Shown: piece after piece, positions 1 through 8,974 of the stretch | Position numbering within the stretch: the first letter of the stretch is position 1 | Layout: every line of letters starts with the position of its first letter | NCBI GenBank assembly: GCA_014650415.1 | Contig: BMUX01000017.1 | Location: 62,001-126,000 of the forward strand | Reading direction: 5' to 3' | DNA: 64,000 nucleotides | Source of the DNA: Streptomyces spiroverticillatus | Lineage (GTDB): Bacteria; Actinomycetota; Actinomycetes; Streptomycetales; Streptomycetaceae | Program-made: the position numbers and the translations under genes | The notes under the pieces: generated by a model | Database searches by the model: none | Told to the model about the DNA's origin: nothing | The model's input: the letters and a program-made list of their open reading frames with translations, nothing else

Positions 1-561
1 GAGTACGACGCGAAACTGCGCCCCCTCGGGTCCGCGCTCCTCGACTTCGACCTCACCGACGCCAACAAGGGCATGGAAGGCCTGGAATGGGTGGACCGGG
101 CAGGCGCCGGATACCTCCTCGCCCTCTGCGAGGGCAACCAGTGCGCGGGCGGCAAGAAGGGCAGGACACCGGGCGGCGGCCGCATCCACGTCTTCCGGCG
201 CGAGGGCAAGCGCTGGACCCGCACCGACACCATCCGCCTCCCCGAGTCGCTGCCCTTCGAGGACTACAGCAGCGTGTCCGTGCGCGACGACCGGATCGCC
301 GTCCTCTCGCAGGCGTCGTCCGCACTGTGGGTGGGCCGGCTCTCCGCCAAGAAGTGGGAGGTCGACGCGGGCACCGTGCACCCCCTGCCCACGGACGGCA
401 AGGGGCGCACGGTCTACGGCAACCCGGAGGGCGTGTCCTGGGTGTCGGCCGACCACGTGGTGATCGTCTCCGACCGGGCGAAGAAGGGCGCGGGCAATGA
501 GCGGTTCCGCGCCAAGGACCAGTCGGTCCACCTGTTCCTGATCCCGGGCGACCGCGACTGA
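1..561 (+). CDS. C-terminal part of a beta-propeller-like protein (partial)
   Basis: Only the last 186 codons are inside the window; the frame is open from base 1, so the start lies upstream. The fragment has repeated short strand-like blocks rich in Val, Ile and Trp and a closing segment, YGNPEGVSWV near residue 140, that resembles blades of esterase-like phytase or SdiA-regulated propellers. I do not recognise a precise family and no catalytic motif is visible, so no function is assigned. It stops with TGA and is followed by a strong hairpin, so it ends its transcription unit. The reading frame is supported by strong G/C preference in third positions. Confidence 0.6.
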   Translation, partial: EYDAKLRPLGSALLDFDLTDANKGMEGLEWVDRAGAGYLLALCEGNQCAGGKKGRTPGGGRIHVFRREGKRWTRTDTIRLPESLPFEDYSSVSVRDDRIAVLSQASSALWVGRLSAKKWEVDAGTVHPLPTDGKGRTVYGNPEGVSWVSADHVVIVSDRAKKGAGNERFRAKDQSVHLFLIPGDRD

Positions 562-592
562 GCCGTCCGCCCACTGCCGGGCCACGCACCCG

Positions 593-621
593 ACGGCCGG
601 CCCGGACCCCGGGCCGGCCGT
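593..621 (+). terminator. 13-bp perfect hairpin downstream of the first gene
   Basis: The arms at 593-605 and 609-621 are perfect reverse complements (acggccggcccgg on the left) around a 3-base loop. No T-run follows, which is usual for actinomycete terminators. It separates the first gene from the serine hydrolase gene. Confidence 0.6.
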
Positions 622-795
622 GTCCATGCCCCCCCCGCACCTTTCGTGAACGTATCGAAAAGCGCATACGCCCACGCAACAGCGCACCGGCTTCAGTGGG
701 GCCACGAACCCACCCTGCTCGCACGGCCGGTCCACCGGTCGGGCAGCCGGGAGGCAGAGCGACATCGCGGCGGGGCACCGGAAGGGAAGCGTGGG

Positions 796-2070
796 ATGGG
801 ACCGAATTCCGTACGTGGGGTAGGCAGGCGGCAATTGCTCGGCTGGGGCGGAGTCGCAGCGGCCGGTGCGGCGTCCGGCGGAGCGCAACTCGTGGGTGCC
901 CGGCCCGCCCACGCCGCTCCGGCAGCGGTCGGTTCGGACACCGTCCCGCCGGAGACCCGGCCCGGCGGCGCCTACGACCGGTACGTGGCGAAGCTGGCGG
1001 CGGACGGCACGTTCTCCGGCGTGGTGATGCTCTCGCACCGCGGCCGCACGGTGCTGTCGCGGAGTTACGGCATGGCCGACAAGGAGAGAGGCATCCGCAA
1101 CCACCCGGGCATCGCGTTCAACCTCTCCTCGGCGGGCAAGCCGTTCGGCCCCGTGGCGGTCCTGCAGTTGGTGCAGCAGGGCAAGCTGCACCTGTGGGAC
1201 ACGGTGGGCACGCACCTCAAGGGTTTCGCCAAGGAGATCGCCGACCAGGTGACCCTCCACCACCTGCTCTCCGGCACCTCCGGTCTGGCCAATCCGCCCG
1301 AGGACCTCGAACGCGTCTTCCACAGCCGTGCGGAGGTGCGCGAGTACAGCGAGAGTTGGGCCCGGCAGGCGAAGCTCGTGGCCGCCCCCGGCACCCCCAC
1401 CGAGCACGCCGGGCCCGAGATCGCCATCCCCGCGATGATCGTGGAGGCCGTGACCGGCACGTCGTACTGGGACTACGTCGAGGAGAACGTCTTCCGGCGC
1501 TGCGGCATGACCGGCACCGGGTACTTCACCAGACCCCAGTGGCTCACCGACCGGCACATCGCGCACTCGTACATGCGGCAGGCGGACGGCAGCCTGGTGG
1601 ATGCCGTCCGCAACCTGGACAAGGGCAGCCCGGACCCGTACCAGCTGGGCAAGAACCCCGCCCGCACCTTCGTCGACGCACCCGGCGACGGCGGCTTCGC
1701 GACCGCGCCGGACCTCGTCCGCTTCGCGCACGCCCTGTTGGACGGGACCCTGCTGGACAGGCACTACGCCGAACTGCTCACCGGTCCCAAGATCCCGCAC
1801 GCCCCGCAGGGCGGCGGCCTGGCACGCGGGGCGGCGGTCCCCGTCGACGCGTCGTTCGGGGCGTACCAGATGCCGGTCGGCATCGTCGACGGCCAGTGGC
1901 TGAAGGGGCGTGCCGGGGTGAACCCCGGCAGCTTCGCGAGCTGGAACATCTACCCGGACACCGGCTGGGTCGGCGTCGTCCTGGGCAATCAGGACGGGGC
2001 GCCGTTCCCGGAGATCATCGCGGCGGAGATGCGGGCCGTCCTCGGCACGGCGGGCAACCGTGCGGAGTGA
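796..2070 (+). CDS. Tat-exported class C beta-lactamase-like serine hydrolase
   Basis: The protein (424 aa) belongs to the class C beta-lactamase / D-alanyl-D-alanine carboxypeptidase / esterase superfamily. I start at ATG 796 because it puts a Tat signal at the N-terminus: twin Arg at residues 11-12, a hydrophobic Ala/Gly core and an AHA cleavage site near residue 40; longer starts would bury it. The nucleophile motif SxxK is seen as SAGK (Ser112, Lys115) and the fold continues with the usual EAVTGTSYWDYVEENVF helix. The second motif, normally YxN, appears as HAG in the expected place, so the general-base Tyr seems lost and the substrate may not be a beta-lactam or muropeptide. It probably acts outside the cell; its substrate cannot be inferred from the neighbours. 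Confidence 0.8.
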   Translation: MGPNSVRGVGRRQLLGWGGVAAAGAASGGAQLVGARPAHAAPAAVGSDTVPPETRPGGAYDRYVAKLAADGTFSGVVMLSHRGRTVLSRSYGMADKERGIRNHPGIAFNLSSAGKPFGPVAVLQLVQQGKLHLWDTVGTHLKGFAKEIADQVTLHHLLSGTSGLANPPEDLERVFHSRAEVREYSESWARQAKLVAAPGTPTEHAGPEIAIPAMIVEAVTGTSYWDYVEENVFRRCGMTGTGYFTRPQWLTDRHIAHSYMRQADGSLVDAVRNLDKGSPDPYQLGKNPARTFVDAPGDGGFATAPDLVRFAHALLDGTLLDRHYAELLTGPKIPHAPQGGGLARGAAVPVDASFGAYQMPVGIVDGQWLKGRAGVNPGSFASWNIYPDTGWVGVVLGNQDGAPFPEIIAAEMRAVLGTAGNRAE

Positions 2071-2077
2071 GACCGGG

Positions 2078-3394
2078 TCAGTCGTCGAGGGTGTCCAGCA
2101 CCGTGCCGAGGTCGACGAACTTGAAGTTGGTCGCGGGGCGGTCACCTTCGGCGGGCGAGGCGGGGGAGTCGTGGCCGTCCTGCACGACGAGAAGGCCACG
2201 CGGGTAGCGGGACCCGAGGGGTGCGTTCAGGGCGGCGGCCCCGTCGCACTCCTCGGAGCCGTCCGGCCTGCCGCCGCCCGCGGCTGCGACACGGAAGCCG
2301 CCCTCGTACGCGTTGTGGTCCTCGCGGTCGTAGGCGGCGAAGGTGTTGTCGCCCTGGCTGGAGGCGAGGAGGTGTCCGCCGCCGCCCTTCTCGGTGACGA
2401 GCGTCAGACCCTCGACGTCCGCGCGGAGCCGGGTGCCGCCGAAGCCGGGGTCGGCGCCCGCCACGCACTCCTCGGTCTGCTCGTCGTAGGTGCCGGGCAC
2501 CCCGAACTCCCGTACCTTGTCCATGAGTTGCGGCTTCCCGGTGAGGTCGGCCCGCAGCCGCCAGATGCCGACGTCCTCCTGACCGGCGTACAGGGTGCCG
2601 TCGGCCGGGTCGACCACCATGCCCTCGACCTGGGGCAGCTCACCGGGCTCGGCGCACGGGGCCCACGTCCTGCCGTTCGGCAGCCGGAAGGCGGAGGGCA
2701 GGTCCACCGTGCGGATCTTGCGGTACGTGACCTTGCCGCCCGCGACGGGCAGCAGCTCCAGCAGCGCGATGCTGGTCCGCTCGCGGCGGCTCACCAGCGC
2801 GTACGAACGTCCGCTGGACCGGTCGGTCCAGGTGGCGAGCCCGTACGCGGTCCGCTGCTCGTTGACCTCGGCCTGGTCCCGGGAGAAGACGGCGGGAGCG
2901 GCCGGGTCGGTGACATCGGTGAGCGGTCCGCCCGTACGGTCGCGGTCGATGCGGTAGAACCGCAGCCGGTCGTGGCCCCGGTCGCTGGTGATTGCCAGGT
3001 CGGCCCGCCCGGACGACAGCCGCAGGCCCGCGACCAGGTCGACGTTGTTGAACCGGCCCGGAGCGTCGTCCGCCCCGACGGCGGGCGGTGCGGCGACCGA
3101 CTGCACGGGCCGCGCGTCCAGGTCGTACACGCGCAGGCCGCCCTCCTTGGCCGTCGCGATGACGAGACTGCGGCCGGGGGCGGCGGCATTGCGCCAGATC
3201 GCCGGGTCGTCGGCGTCGGCGTTGCCGCCCTGCGGGTCGTCGTGCAGCACCGGCGTCTCGGCGCGCGGAGTGACAGCGGGCAGCGCACCGCCGCCAGAAC
3301 GGTCGCCCGCCTGGGCGGGCACGGCCACGGCCGTCACCGCGAGCAGGGTGGTCACGGCCAGTGCGACCGGCGGGGCGATGGGGGAGCGGAACAC
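2078..3394 (-). CDS. Secreted beta-propeller phytase
   Basis: The 438-aa protein matches the beta-propeller phytase family, calcium-dependent enzymes that release phosphate from inositol hexakisphosphate outside the cell. The family-typical blade text GLRVYDLDARPVQSV and ITSDRGHDRLRFYRI is present, as are VEGLTLVTEKGGGGHLLASSQGDNTFAAY-type blades. GTG 3394 is chosen because a GAGGAGAA ribosome site sits just upstream and it yields a classical signal peptide ending in PAQA near residue 29. The gene converges on the serine hydrolase with only 7 bases between stops. It could equally hydrolyse other phosphate esters, since some family members are broad. Confidence 0.85.
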   Translation of the reverse strand: MFRSPIAPPVALAVTTLLAVTAVAVPAQAGDRSGGGALPAVTPRAETPVLHDDPQGGNADADDPAIWRNAAAPGRSLVIATAKEGGLRVYDLDARPVQSVAAPPAVGADDAPGRFNNVDLVAGLRLSSGRADLAITSDRGHDRLRFYRIDRDRTGGPLTDVTDPAAPAVFSRDQAEVNEQRTAYGLATWTDRSSGRSYALVSRRERTSIALLELLPVAGGKVTYRKIRTVDLPSAFRLPNGRTWAPCAEPGELPQVEGMVVDPADGTLYAGQEDVGIWRLRADLTGKPQLMDKVREFGVPGTYDEQTEECVAGADPGFGGTRLRADVEGLTLVTEKGGGGHLLASSQGDNTFAAYDREDHNAYEGGFRVAAAGGGRPDGSEECDGAAALNAPLGSRYPRGLLVVQDGHDSPASPAEGDRPATNFKFVDLGTVLDTLDD

Positions 3395-3625
3395 GCAGTT
3401 CTCCTCTGTCGGGTGACGCTTGTGAAGATCCCGCGCGAGCGTGCCCGCACCAGATGACGGCACAGCGGCCGCCGAACGCCGATCACCCCCCGCCCAGGTG
3501 TACATGTCATGTACGGCGCGGGCGAACACGGCCCCCGGGACCGGTGCGGCCGCCGATGAGTTTCCCCGCCCGCCCCGGTCCTACTGGGGAACGCCAAGGA
3601 ACGCCACGCAACCAGGAGGCACACC

Positions 3626-3991
3626 ATGAGCAGCACCACACACATCACACAGATCGCCACGGTCGCGATTCACGTCAGCGACCAGCAGAAGGCAGTCGAG
3701 TTCTACGTCGACCAGCTCGGCTTCGAAGTACGCCGGGACGCCCCCTTCGGCGACGGCCGCTGGATCGAGGTGGCACCGCCCGGCGCGTCCACGACCATCG
3801 CGCTCGTTCCCGCAGGGATCCCGGCCGGCATCCGCCTGTCGACCGGGGACGCCGACGCCGTTCACGCGGACCTGGTCGCACGCGGCGTCGACGCGGACGC
3901 GGAGGTCCTGCGCATGGGGCCCGCGGCGCCGCCGATGTTCACCGTGCGCGACCCGGACGGCAACAGCCTCATCCTCGTCGAAGACTCCTGA
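3626..3991 (+). CDS. VOC-superfamily (glyoxalase/bleomycin-resistance-like) protein
   Basis: A single 121-aa VOC domain with two beta-alpha-beta-beta-beta halves is visible: the first begins IATVAIHVSDQQKAVEFYVDQLGFEV and the second ends with FTVRDPDGNSLILVED, the usual metal-ligand Glu motif. Such small proteins form dimers and are either metal-dependent lyases/dioxygenases or binding proteins for drugs. The start has an AGGAGG site 7 bases upstream. It is divergent from the phytase gene and followed by a pseudogene, so there is no operon context. The substrate is unknown. Confidence 0.8.
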   Translation: MSSTTHITQIATVAIHVSDQQKAVEFYVDQLGFEVRRDAPFGDGRWIEVAPPGASTTIALVPAGIPAGIRLSTGDADAVHADLVARGVDADAEVLRMGPAAPPMFTVRDPDGNSLILVEDS

Positions 3992-4046
3992 ACAAGCGGT
4001 GTCCACGGGGAACGGGCAGTTCGAGGCGACCGGGGTCTAGCGCCAA

Positions 4047-4648
4047 CTAGTCCAGTACGGGCAGCCCCGCCCCGATGCGCCGCAGCACCGCATCCAGGCT
4101 GTCCACCCCGGGGCTGGGGTCGAGCTGCCTTTCGTCCCACCAGGTGGCCCCGGCATCGCGCAGCGGGCCGATCACGTCCCGGGCCTCGGCGGCGTCGGTG
4201 GGGGTGACGCCGCCGAGGACGAGGTCGAAGGGGTCGTCGGTCTTGCGGTGACCTCGCACGAAGGTCATCAACTCCCGTACGTCCTCGACGAGCGGCGGGT
4301 GCCGGCGAGGAGGGCGGCGAGGGCGACGTTCTCCAACGGGGAGAGCTCCGGCGGGAGTTCGCCGAACCGGAAGACCATGCCGGTGGTGCGGCGCCGGTGG
4401 CGGGCCAGGCGGCGCCCGGACAGCCGGGCGAGGTCGGTCCCGGCCACCTCGATGCGCCCCGAGCCGGGACGTACGAGACCCAGCAGACACATCAGCAACG
4501 TGCTCTTGCTGCTCCCGCTCGCGCCGGTCACGGCCGCCGAGGCGCCCGCCGCGAGCTCCAGGCGGGCCTCCACCAGCAGCACTCTGCCCGTCGGAGTCAC
4601 ACACCGAAGCCCGTCGACCGCGAGTACCCGTCCCTGACCGGTGTCCAT
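4047..4648 (-). pseudogene. Fused remnant: ABC-transporter ATPase N-half joined to LLM-oxidoreductase C-end
   Basis: Reading from 4648, the first ~115 codons are the N-terminal half of an ABC ATPase: Walker A is GASGSSKST, and the A-loop region and Q-loop-like text follow. The homology stops before the ABC signature and Walker B. From about 4290 to the TAG at 4047, in a different frame, the text PFDLVLGGVTP and AGATWWDERQ is the conserved C-terminus of a luciferase-like (LLM, F420/FMN) monooxygenase. Two unrelated genes are thus joined across a deletion with a frame change. No intact product is expected. Confidence 0.65.
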
Positions 4649-4742
4649 CCGACGCCCCCTCCTCGTTGCCTCCGTGGGGTCAACGAGTGAAGGCCCGGGA
4701 GGAGCCGCGGGAGTTGACGGGGGGAGCGGTTGCCCGGGACGC

Positions 4743-4798
4743 GCGCCCTCTCAGGCAGGGACGAAAGCGCCCTCTCAGGCAGGGACGAAAGCGCCCTC
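4743..4798. repeat. Tandem duplication of 24 bp over a stop codon
   Basis: Two perfect 24-base units (4743-4766 and 4767-4790) and the first 8 bases of a third lie over the 3' end of the next minus-strand gene. The unit contains the last codons (EGAFVPA) and the stop, so the C-terminal coding end is duplicated downstream of the stop. Confidence 0.85.
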
Positions 4799-5149
4799 GT
4801 CGGCCCCGTCGAGGAGGAACCCGTTGTCGAAGCGGACCCGCACGCTCACGCGGGGTGCCAGTTCCTGGAAGGCGGTCCAGGTGGGTTCCAGGGAGGCGAC
4901 CTGCTCCTGGAACCGCTTCCGGCTGCCCGGCGGCATCGTGTCGCCGTAGGCGTCGAGCAGCGACTTGAGCCGCTCGTACTCGCGTACGTCGTCGCCCGCT
5001 TGCGGGTGGTGGACGTCCACCTGCTCGACGGTCCCGCCGATGCCCGCCGCCAGGGACAGGAACCCGACGACGACCCCCGACACCTCGGCCGAATCGGTCA
5101 GTCTGGTGTCCGCCGCCAGCAGCACCCGCTGGCCCGCCTTCAGAGTCAT
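4775..5149 (-). CDS. Conserved-looking hypothetical protein, 124 aa
   Basis: I do not recognise the family. The protein starts MTLKAGQRVLLAADTR and has a glycine-rich middle, a charged helical part (DDVREYERLKSLLDAYG) and a C-terminal strand pair around VRVRFDNGFLLDG. No signal peptide or membrane segment is seen, so it is probably cytosolic. ATG 5149 is preferred over longer starts because an AAGGGGAAG ribosome site lies just before it and the upstream part has poor codon usage. It is divergent from the methyltransferase gene, so the two may share a regulatory region of about 160 bases. Confidence 0.7.
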   Translation of the reverse strand: MTLKAGQRVLLAADTRLTDSAEVSGVVVGFLSLAAGIGGTVEQVDVHHPQAGDDVREYERLKSLLDAYGDTMPPGSRKRFQEQVASLEPTWTAFQELAPRVSVRVRFDNGFLLDGADEGAFVPA

Positions 5150-5310
5150 GCGCTTCCCCTTGCTTCCTGGGCAAGCGTAGGCCAGGTCCCGCGACCGCCC
5201 TGCCCTCGTGGCCCCCGCCCCCCAAGGCATCTGTGACCATGAGGGCGGACAACGACAGCGCCACCTCCCGCTCCGACGAAACGGGCGAGGCCGACACACA
5301 AGGGACGACC

Positions 5311-5961
5311 ATGCCCGAACAGCAGGACCGCTGGGCACAGCTGACCGAAGGGCGAGCCGGAGAGGACTACGCCCGGCGCTTCGCACGGCTCGCCGAGTCG
5401 GGCCACGACGTCCACGGCGAAGCCACCTTCTGCGACGCCCTGCTGAAGCCCGCCGCCCGCGTGCTCGACGCCGGCTGCGGCACCGGCCGGATCGCGATCC
5501 GGCTCGCCGAACTGGGCCACCGCTGCACCGGCGTGGACATCGACTCCTCGATGCTCGCCGTCGCCCGCCGCGAAGCCCCCGCCCAGGACTGGCTCCTCGG
5601 CGACCTGGCCCGCCTCGACACCCTCGGCCTTGAACCGGAGTTCGACCTGGTCCTGGCCGCCGGGAACGTCATCCCCCTGCTGGCCCCCGGCACCGAACCC
5701 ACCGTAGTCCGCCACCTGGCGTCCCTGCTGCGCCCCGGCGGCCTGCTGGTCACTGGCATGGGCCTGGACGCCGCCCACCTCCCGCTGCCCGAACCCCCGC
5801 TCACCCTCGCCGATTTCGACCACTGGTGCACCGAAGCCGGACTCACCCTGAGCGAGCGCCACGCCACCTGGGACGGCGCCCCCTACACCCCCGCCGCCGG
5901 CTACGCCGTCAGCGTCCACACCCGGTCGCGGGCGGGGAGCACTGACGGGCACCTTACGTAG
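5311..5961 (+). CDS. Class I SAM-dependent methyltransferase
   Basis: The 216-aa protein is a small Rossmann-fold methyltransferase. Motif I is VLDAGCGTGR at residues 51-60, the acidic end of strand 2 is GVDIDSSML, motif II/III are DLVLAAGNVIPLL and LRPGGLLVTGM. Typical members methylate small molecules. I chose ATG 5311 because an AGGGA ribosome-site core precedes it and the upstream in-frame part looks non-coding. No substrate can be inferred: neighbours are a hypothetical gene and a small membrane protein. Confidence 0.8.
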   Translation: MPEQQDRWAQLTEGRAGEDYARRFARLAESGHDVHGEATFCDALLKPAARVLDAGCGTGRIAIRLAELGHRCTGVDIDSSMLAVARREAPAQDWLLGDLARLDTLGLEPEFDLVLAAGNVIPLLAPGTEPTVVRHLASLLRPGGLLVTGMGLDAAHLPLPEPPLTLADFDHWCTEAGLTLSERHATWDGAPYTPAAGYAVSVHTRSRAGSTDGHLT

Positions 5962-5974
5962 TCATGTGATTACG

Positions 5975-6388
5975 ATGCGTCCCATGTGGGAGTCGACGGG
6001 TCTGCGAGGACCCCGGCCCGCACTGTGGCGGCTGGTTCTGGTCACGGTGCTCGCCGGGCTGCTCCACCTGCTCGGCTGCGCGCACGGCCCGCAGGCCTCC
6101 GGCGCGGTCCGGGCCGACACCCTGCCCGGGACGAGCGCGTCCGCGTACCCGCCGCCGACGGCAGCGGTGTCCTCGCCCTGCACGCACGGCACGGACGCGG
6201 GATGTGCGGGAGACGACGAGCCCGCCGCGTCGTCGAGCCGTACGGATCTTCCTCCACCGGCTCTCGTCGAGCGGCCGGTGCTGGACCGGGCGGCCGTGCG
6301 ACGGGAGGCGTCGGTGGGGTTGTCCCCGCTTCCGGACGGCGGTGATCCGGGGCGAGTGCGGGCGGCCCTCGGGGTCTGGCGGACCTGA
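5975..6388 (+). CDS. Small single-membrane-segment protein
   Basis: The product (about 137 aa) has a short basic start, one hydrophobic segment (WRLVLVTVLAGLLHLLGCA near residues 20-38) and a low-complexity Pro/Ser/Thr/Ala-rich outer part. This is the common layout of small actinomycete secreted or membrane-anchored proteins of unknown role. The Cys after the hydrophobic stretch is not in a perfect lipobox. Alternative starts exist at 5966 (GTG) and 5984 (ATG). It lies 130 bases upstream of the PLP-enzyme gene in the same direction. Confidence 0.6.
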   Translation: MRPMWESTGLRGPRPALWRLVLVTVLAGLLHLLGCAHGPQASGAVRADTLPGTSASAYPPPTAAVSSPCTHGTDAGCAGDDEPAASSSRTDLPPPALVERPVLDRAAVRREASVGLSPLPDGGDPGRVRAALGVWRT

Positions 6389-6516
6389 GCGGGCCCGCAC
6401 CGGGGGGCCGTCCGCGTCGGCCCGGTGCTCGTGCCCTGAAGGTTTCGTTCCTCGAACATTCCCGGTCGCCCCCGCCGTTGCCGCGCGGGTGCGGCGGCCG
6501 GCTGGAGAACCGTGCG

Positions 6517-7671
6517 ATGAATTCCTCTGTGCTGTCCCCCTCGACCTCTTCTTCGCCCGCCGGACCGGCGCCCGCCCAACTGCTGGTGGGTTCCCCCGGC
6601 CGCGTGCTCAGCCCCGCCGCGCTGGTCGGTGACACCCCGGTGCTGTGGGTGGGCGCCCCCTTCACGGCCCCCGGCCGGGGCTTCTGGGCCAAGCTGGAAG
6701 GCCGCAACCCCGGCGGGATCAAGGACCGTACCGCCCTCTACATGGTGGAGCGGGCCCGTGAACGCGGTGACCTGCTGCCCGGCGGGCGGATCGTGGAGTC
6801 CACCTCCGGCACCCTGGGCCTCGGCCTGGCGCTCGCCGGGATCGTCCACGGCCACCCGGTCACCGTGGTCACCGACCCCGGCATGGAACCGCTGGTCGCC
6901 GGCCTCCTCACCGCCTACGGCGCCGAGATCCACACCGTCCGGGTGCCGCACCCGGTCGGCGGCTGGCAGCAGGCCCGCCGCGACCGCGTCCGCGAACTCC
7001 TGGCCGTACACCCGGGTGCGTGGTGCCCGGACCAGTACCACAACCCCGACAGTGTCCACGCGTACGCACCCCTGGCGTACGAACTCGTGGCCCAGCTCGG
7101 GCGGATCGACACCCTGGTCGTGAGCGTGGGCACCGGCGGGCACTCGGCGGGCGTCGCCTCGGTGCTCCGGCAGTTCTTCCCCGCGCTGAAGGTGGTGGGG
7201 GTGGACACCTGTGGATCCACGATCTTCGGACAGCAGGCGGCGCCACGGCTGATGCGCGGGCTGGGCAGCAGCATCCACCCGCGCAACGTGGACCACACCC
7301 TGTTCGACGAGGTCCACTGGGTGGCCGCCGACGAAGCGGTGTGGGCGGCCAGGGCCCTGGCCCGCTCCCGGTACGCGAGCGGCGGCTGGAGCGTGGGCGC
7401 GGTGTCCCTGGTCGCCAGGCACCTGGCCGCCACGCTCCCGGCCGAGGCGAGGATCGCCGCCGTCTTCCCCGACGGACCGCACCGGTACGCCCAGACCGTC
7501 TTCGACGACGCCTGGTGCCGGGCCCACCACCTGCTGGACCGTACGCCCGCCGACGCGCCGGACGAGATCGCCCACCCCGGCGAGCGGACGGTGGAGCGGT
7601 GGACGACGTGCCGTACCGTCGTCGACCCCGCAACGGGCACGGACCCGGGAACGGCGGAGGCGGCCCGATGA
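6517..7671 (+). CDS. PLP-dependent cysteine-synthase-family enzyme
   Basis: The 384-aa protein is a fold-type II PLP enzyme of the cysteine synthase/cystathionine beta-synthase group. The PLP Lys is seen in PGGIKDR (Lys69), the substrate loop as ESTSGTLG and the phosphate-binding loop as GTGGHSAG. Compared with biosynthetic CysK it has an N-terminal extension and a longer C-terminus. The start at ATG 6517 has a GGAG site 9 bases upstream. Its stop overlaps the ATG of the MFS gene (ATGA), so the two are translationally coupled; an enzyme/exporter pair making and exporting an amino-acid-like metabolite (as in SbnA-type diaminopropionate formation) is plausible but unproven. Confidence 0.8.
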   Translation: MNSSVLSPSTSSSPAGPAPAQLLVGSPGRVLSPAALVGDTPVLWVGAPFTAPGRGFWAKLEGRNPGGIKDRTALYMVERARERGDLLPGGRIVESTSGTLGLGLALAGIVHGHPVTVVTDPGMEPLVAGLLTAYGAEIHTVRVPHPVGGWQQARRDRVRELLAVHPGAWCPDQYHNPDSVHAYAPLAYELVAQLGRIDTLVVSVGTGGHSAGVASVLRQFFPALKVVGVDTCGSTIFGQQAAPRLMRGLGSSIHPRNVDHTLFDEVHWVAADEAVWAARALARSRYASGGWSVGAVSLVARHLAATLPAEARIAAVFPDGPHRYAQTVFDDAWCRAHHLLDRTPADAPDEIAHPGERTVERWTTCRTVVDPATGTDPGTAEAAR

Positions 7672-8933
7672 AGACCCTCTGGACCTCGACCCGCAGCTTC
7701 ACGCCCGCCGCGCAACTCCTGATGGTCAACCAGTTCGCCATCAACCTCGCGTTCTACATGCTCATGCCCTACCTGGCCGCCCACCTCGCCGGACCGCTGG
7801 GCCTGGCCGCGTGGGCGGTCGGACTGGTCCTGGGCGTACGGAACTTCTCCCAGCAGGGCATGTTCCTCATCGGCGGCACGATCGCCGACCGCCTCGGCCC
7901 CAAGACCCCGATCATGGCCGGATGCCTGCTGCGCACCGCCGGGTTCGCCCTGCTCGGCCTGGTGGACAGCCTGCCGGTGCTGGTGCTCGCCTCGGCGGCC
8001 ACCGGGTTCGCCGGGGCCCTGTTCAACCCTGCCGTGCGCGCCTGCCTCGCCGCCGAGGCCGGGGACCGGCGCGTGGAGGCGTTCGCCACCTTCAACGTCT
8101 ACTACCAGGCCGGGATGCTGCTGGGCCCCCTGGTCGGACTCGCCCTGCTGGCCGCCGACTTCCGCCTGGTGTGCCTGGTCGCCGCGTCGATCTTCGCCGC
8201 GCTGACCGTGTTGCAGTGGCGGCGGCTGCCCGCCCTCCGCCCGGAGGGGAGTGCCACGAGTTCCGGAGGCGGGGTGCTGGCGCAGTGGCGCACGGTGGTG
8301 GCCAACCGTCCGTTCCTGCTGTTCTCCTGCGCGATGATCGGCTCGTACGTCCTGACCTTCCAGGTCTACCTCGCGCTGCCGCTGGCGGCGGGGGAGGCGT
8401 TCGGGGCGCGCGGGACGCAGGCCACGAGCCTGCTGTTCGTCCTGTCCGCAGCGGTGGCCGTCACCGGCCAGCTGCGCCTGACCGGATGGGCCAAGGCCCG
8501 CTGGAGCCACCAACAGGCCCTGGTGCGGGGCCTGGCACTGATGGGCCTGGCGTTCACCCCGCTCGCCCTGACCGCCGCGGCCGGTCCGGCCGTGCCCGGC
8601 GCGGCGCAGCTCGTGGCGCTCGCGCTGGCGGTGGCCATGCTGTCGGCGGGCAGCGCGGTGGTCTACCCGTTCGAGATGGACACGGTCGTCGCACTGTCCG
8701 GAAACCGTCTCGTCGCGACCCACTACGGCCTCTACAACACCGTCTCCGGGCTCGGCATCACCCTGGGCAACCTGGCCACCGGCGGACTGTGGGACTACGC
8801 CACCCGCCACCAGGCCCTGTGGACGGTCTGGACGGCCCTGACCCTGACCGGCGCATTCTGCGCCGCAGCCGTCCTGGCCCTGGGCCGCACGGGACGCCTC
8901 ACGGCCCGTCCCACGGTGGCGGCCCCTGCCTGA
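7668..8933 (+). CDS. MFS transporter coupled to the PLP enzyme
   Basis: The 421-aa product has about 12 hydrophobic segments and the MFS loop motif after helix 2 as GGTIADRLGPKTP. It resembles MdtH/drug-efflux type MFS proteins, which export small molecules using the proton gradient. Its ATG overlaps the stop of the upstream PLP enzyme, so it is part of the same two-gene operon and probably handles that enzyme's product. A strong hairpin follows directly. Confidence 0.85.
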   Translation: MKTLWTSTRSFTPAAQLLMVNQFAINLAFYMLMPYLAAHLAGPLGLAAWAVGLVLGVRNFSQQGMFLIGGTIADRLGPKTPIMAGCLLRTAGFALLGLVDSLPVLVLASAATGFAGALFNPAVRACLAAEAGDRRVEAFATFNVYYQAGMLLGPLVGLALLAADFRLVCLVAASIFAALTVLQWRRLPALRPEGSATSSGGGVLAQWRTVVANRPFLLFSCAMIGSYVLTFQVYLALPLAAGEAFGARGTQATSLLFVLSAAVAVTGQLRLTGWAKARWSHQQALVRGLALMGLAFTPLALTAAAGPAVPGAAQLVALALAVAMLSAGSAVVYPFEMDTVVALSGNRLVATHYGLYNTVSGLGITLGNLATGGLWDYATRHQALWTVWTALTLTGAFCAAAVLALGRTGRLTARPTVAAPA

Positions 8934-8939
8934 CCCGTC

Positions 8940-8972
8940 GCACGCTGGGGGACCGCAGGTCCCTCAGCGTGC
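8940..8972. terminator. Bidirectional hairpin between convergent genes
   Basis: The 14-base arms at 8940-8953 (gcacgctgggggac) and 8959-8972 (gtccctcagcgtgc) pair with one G-T wobble around a 5-base loop. They lie between the ends of the MFS gene and the minus-strand gene at 8975, so the hairpin can serve both. Confidence 0.8.
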
Positions 8973-8974
8973 TG

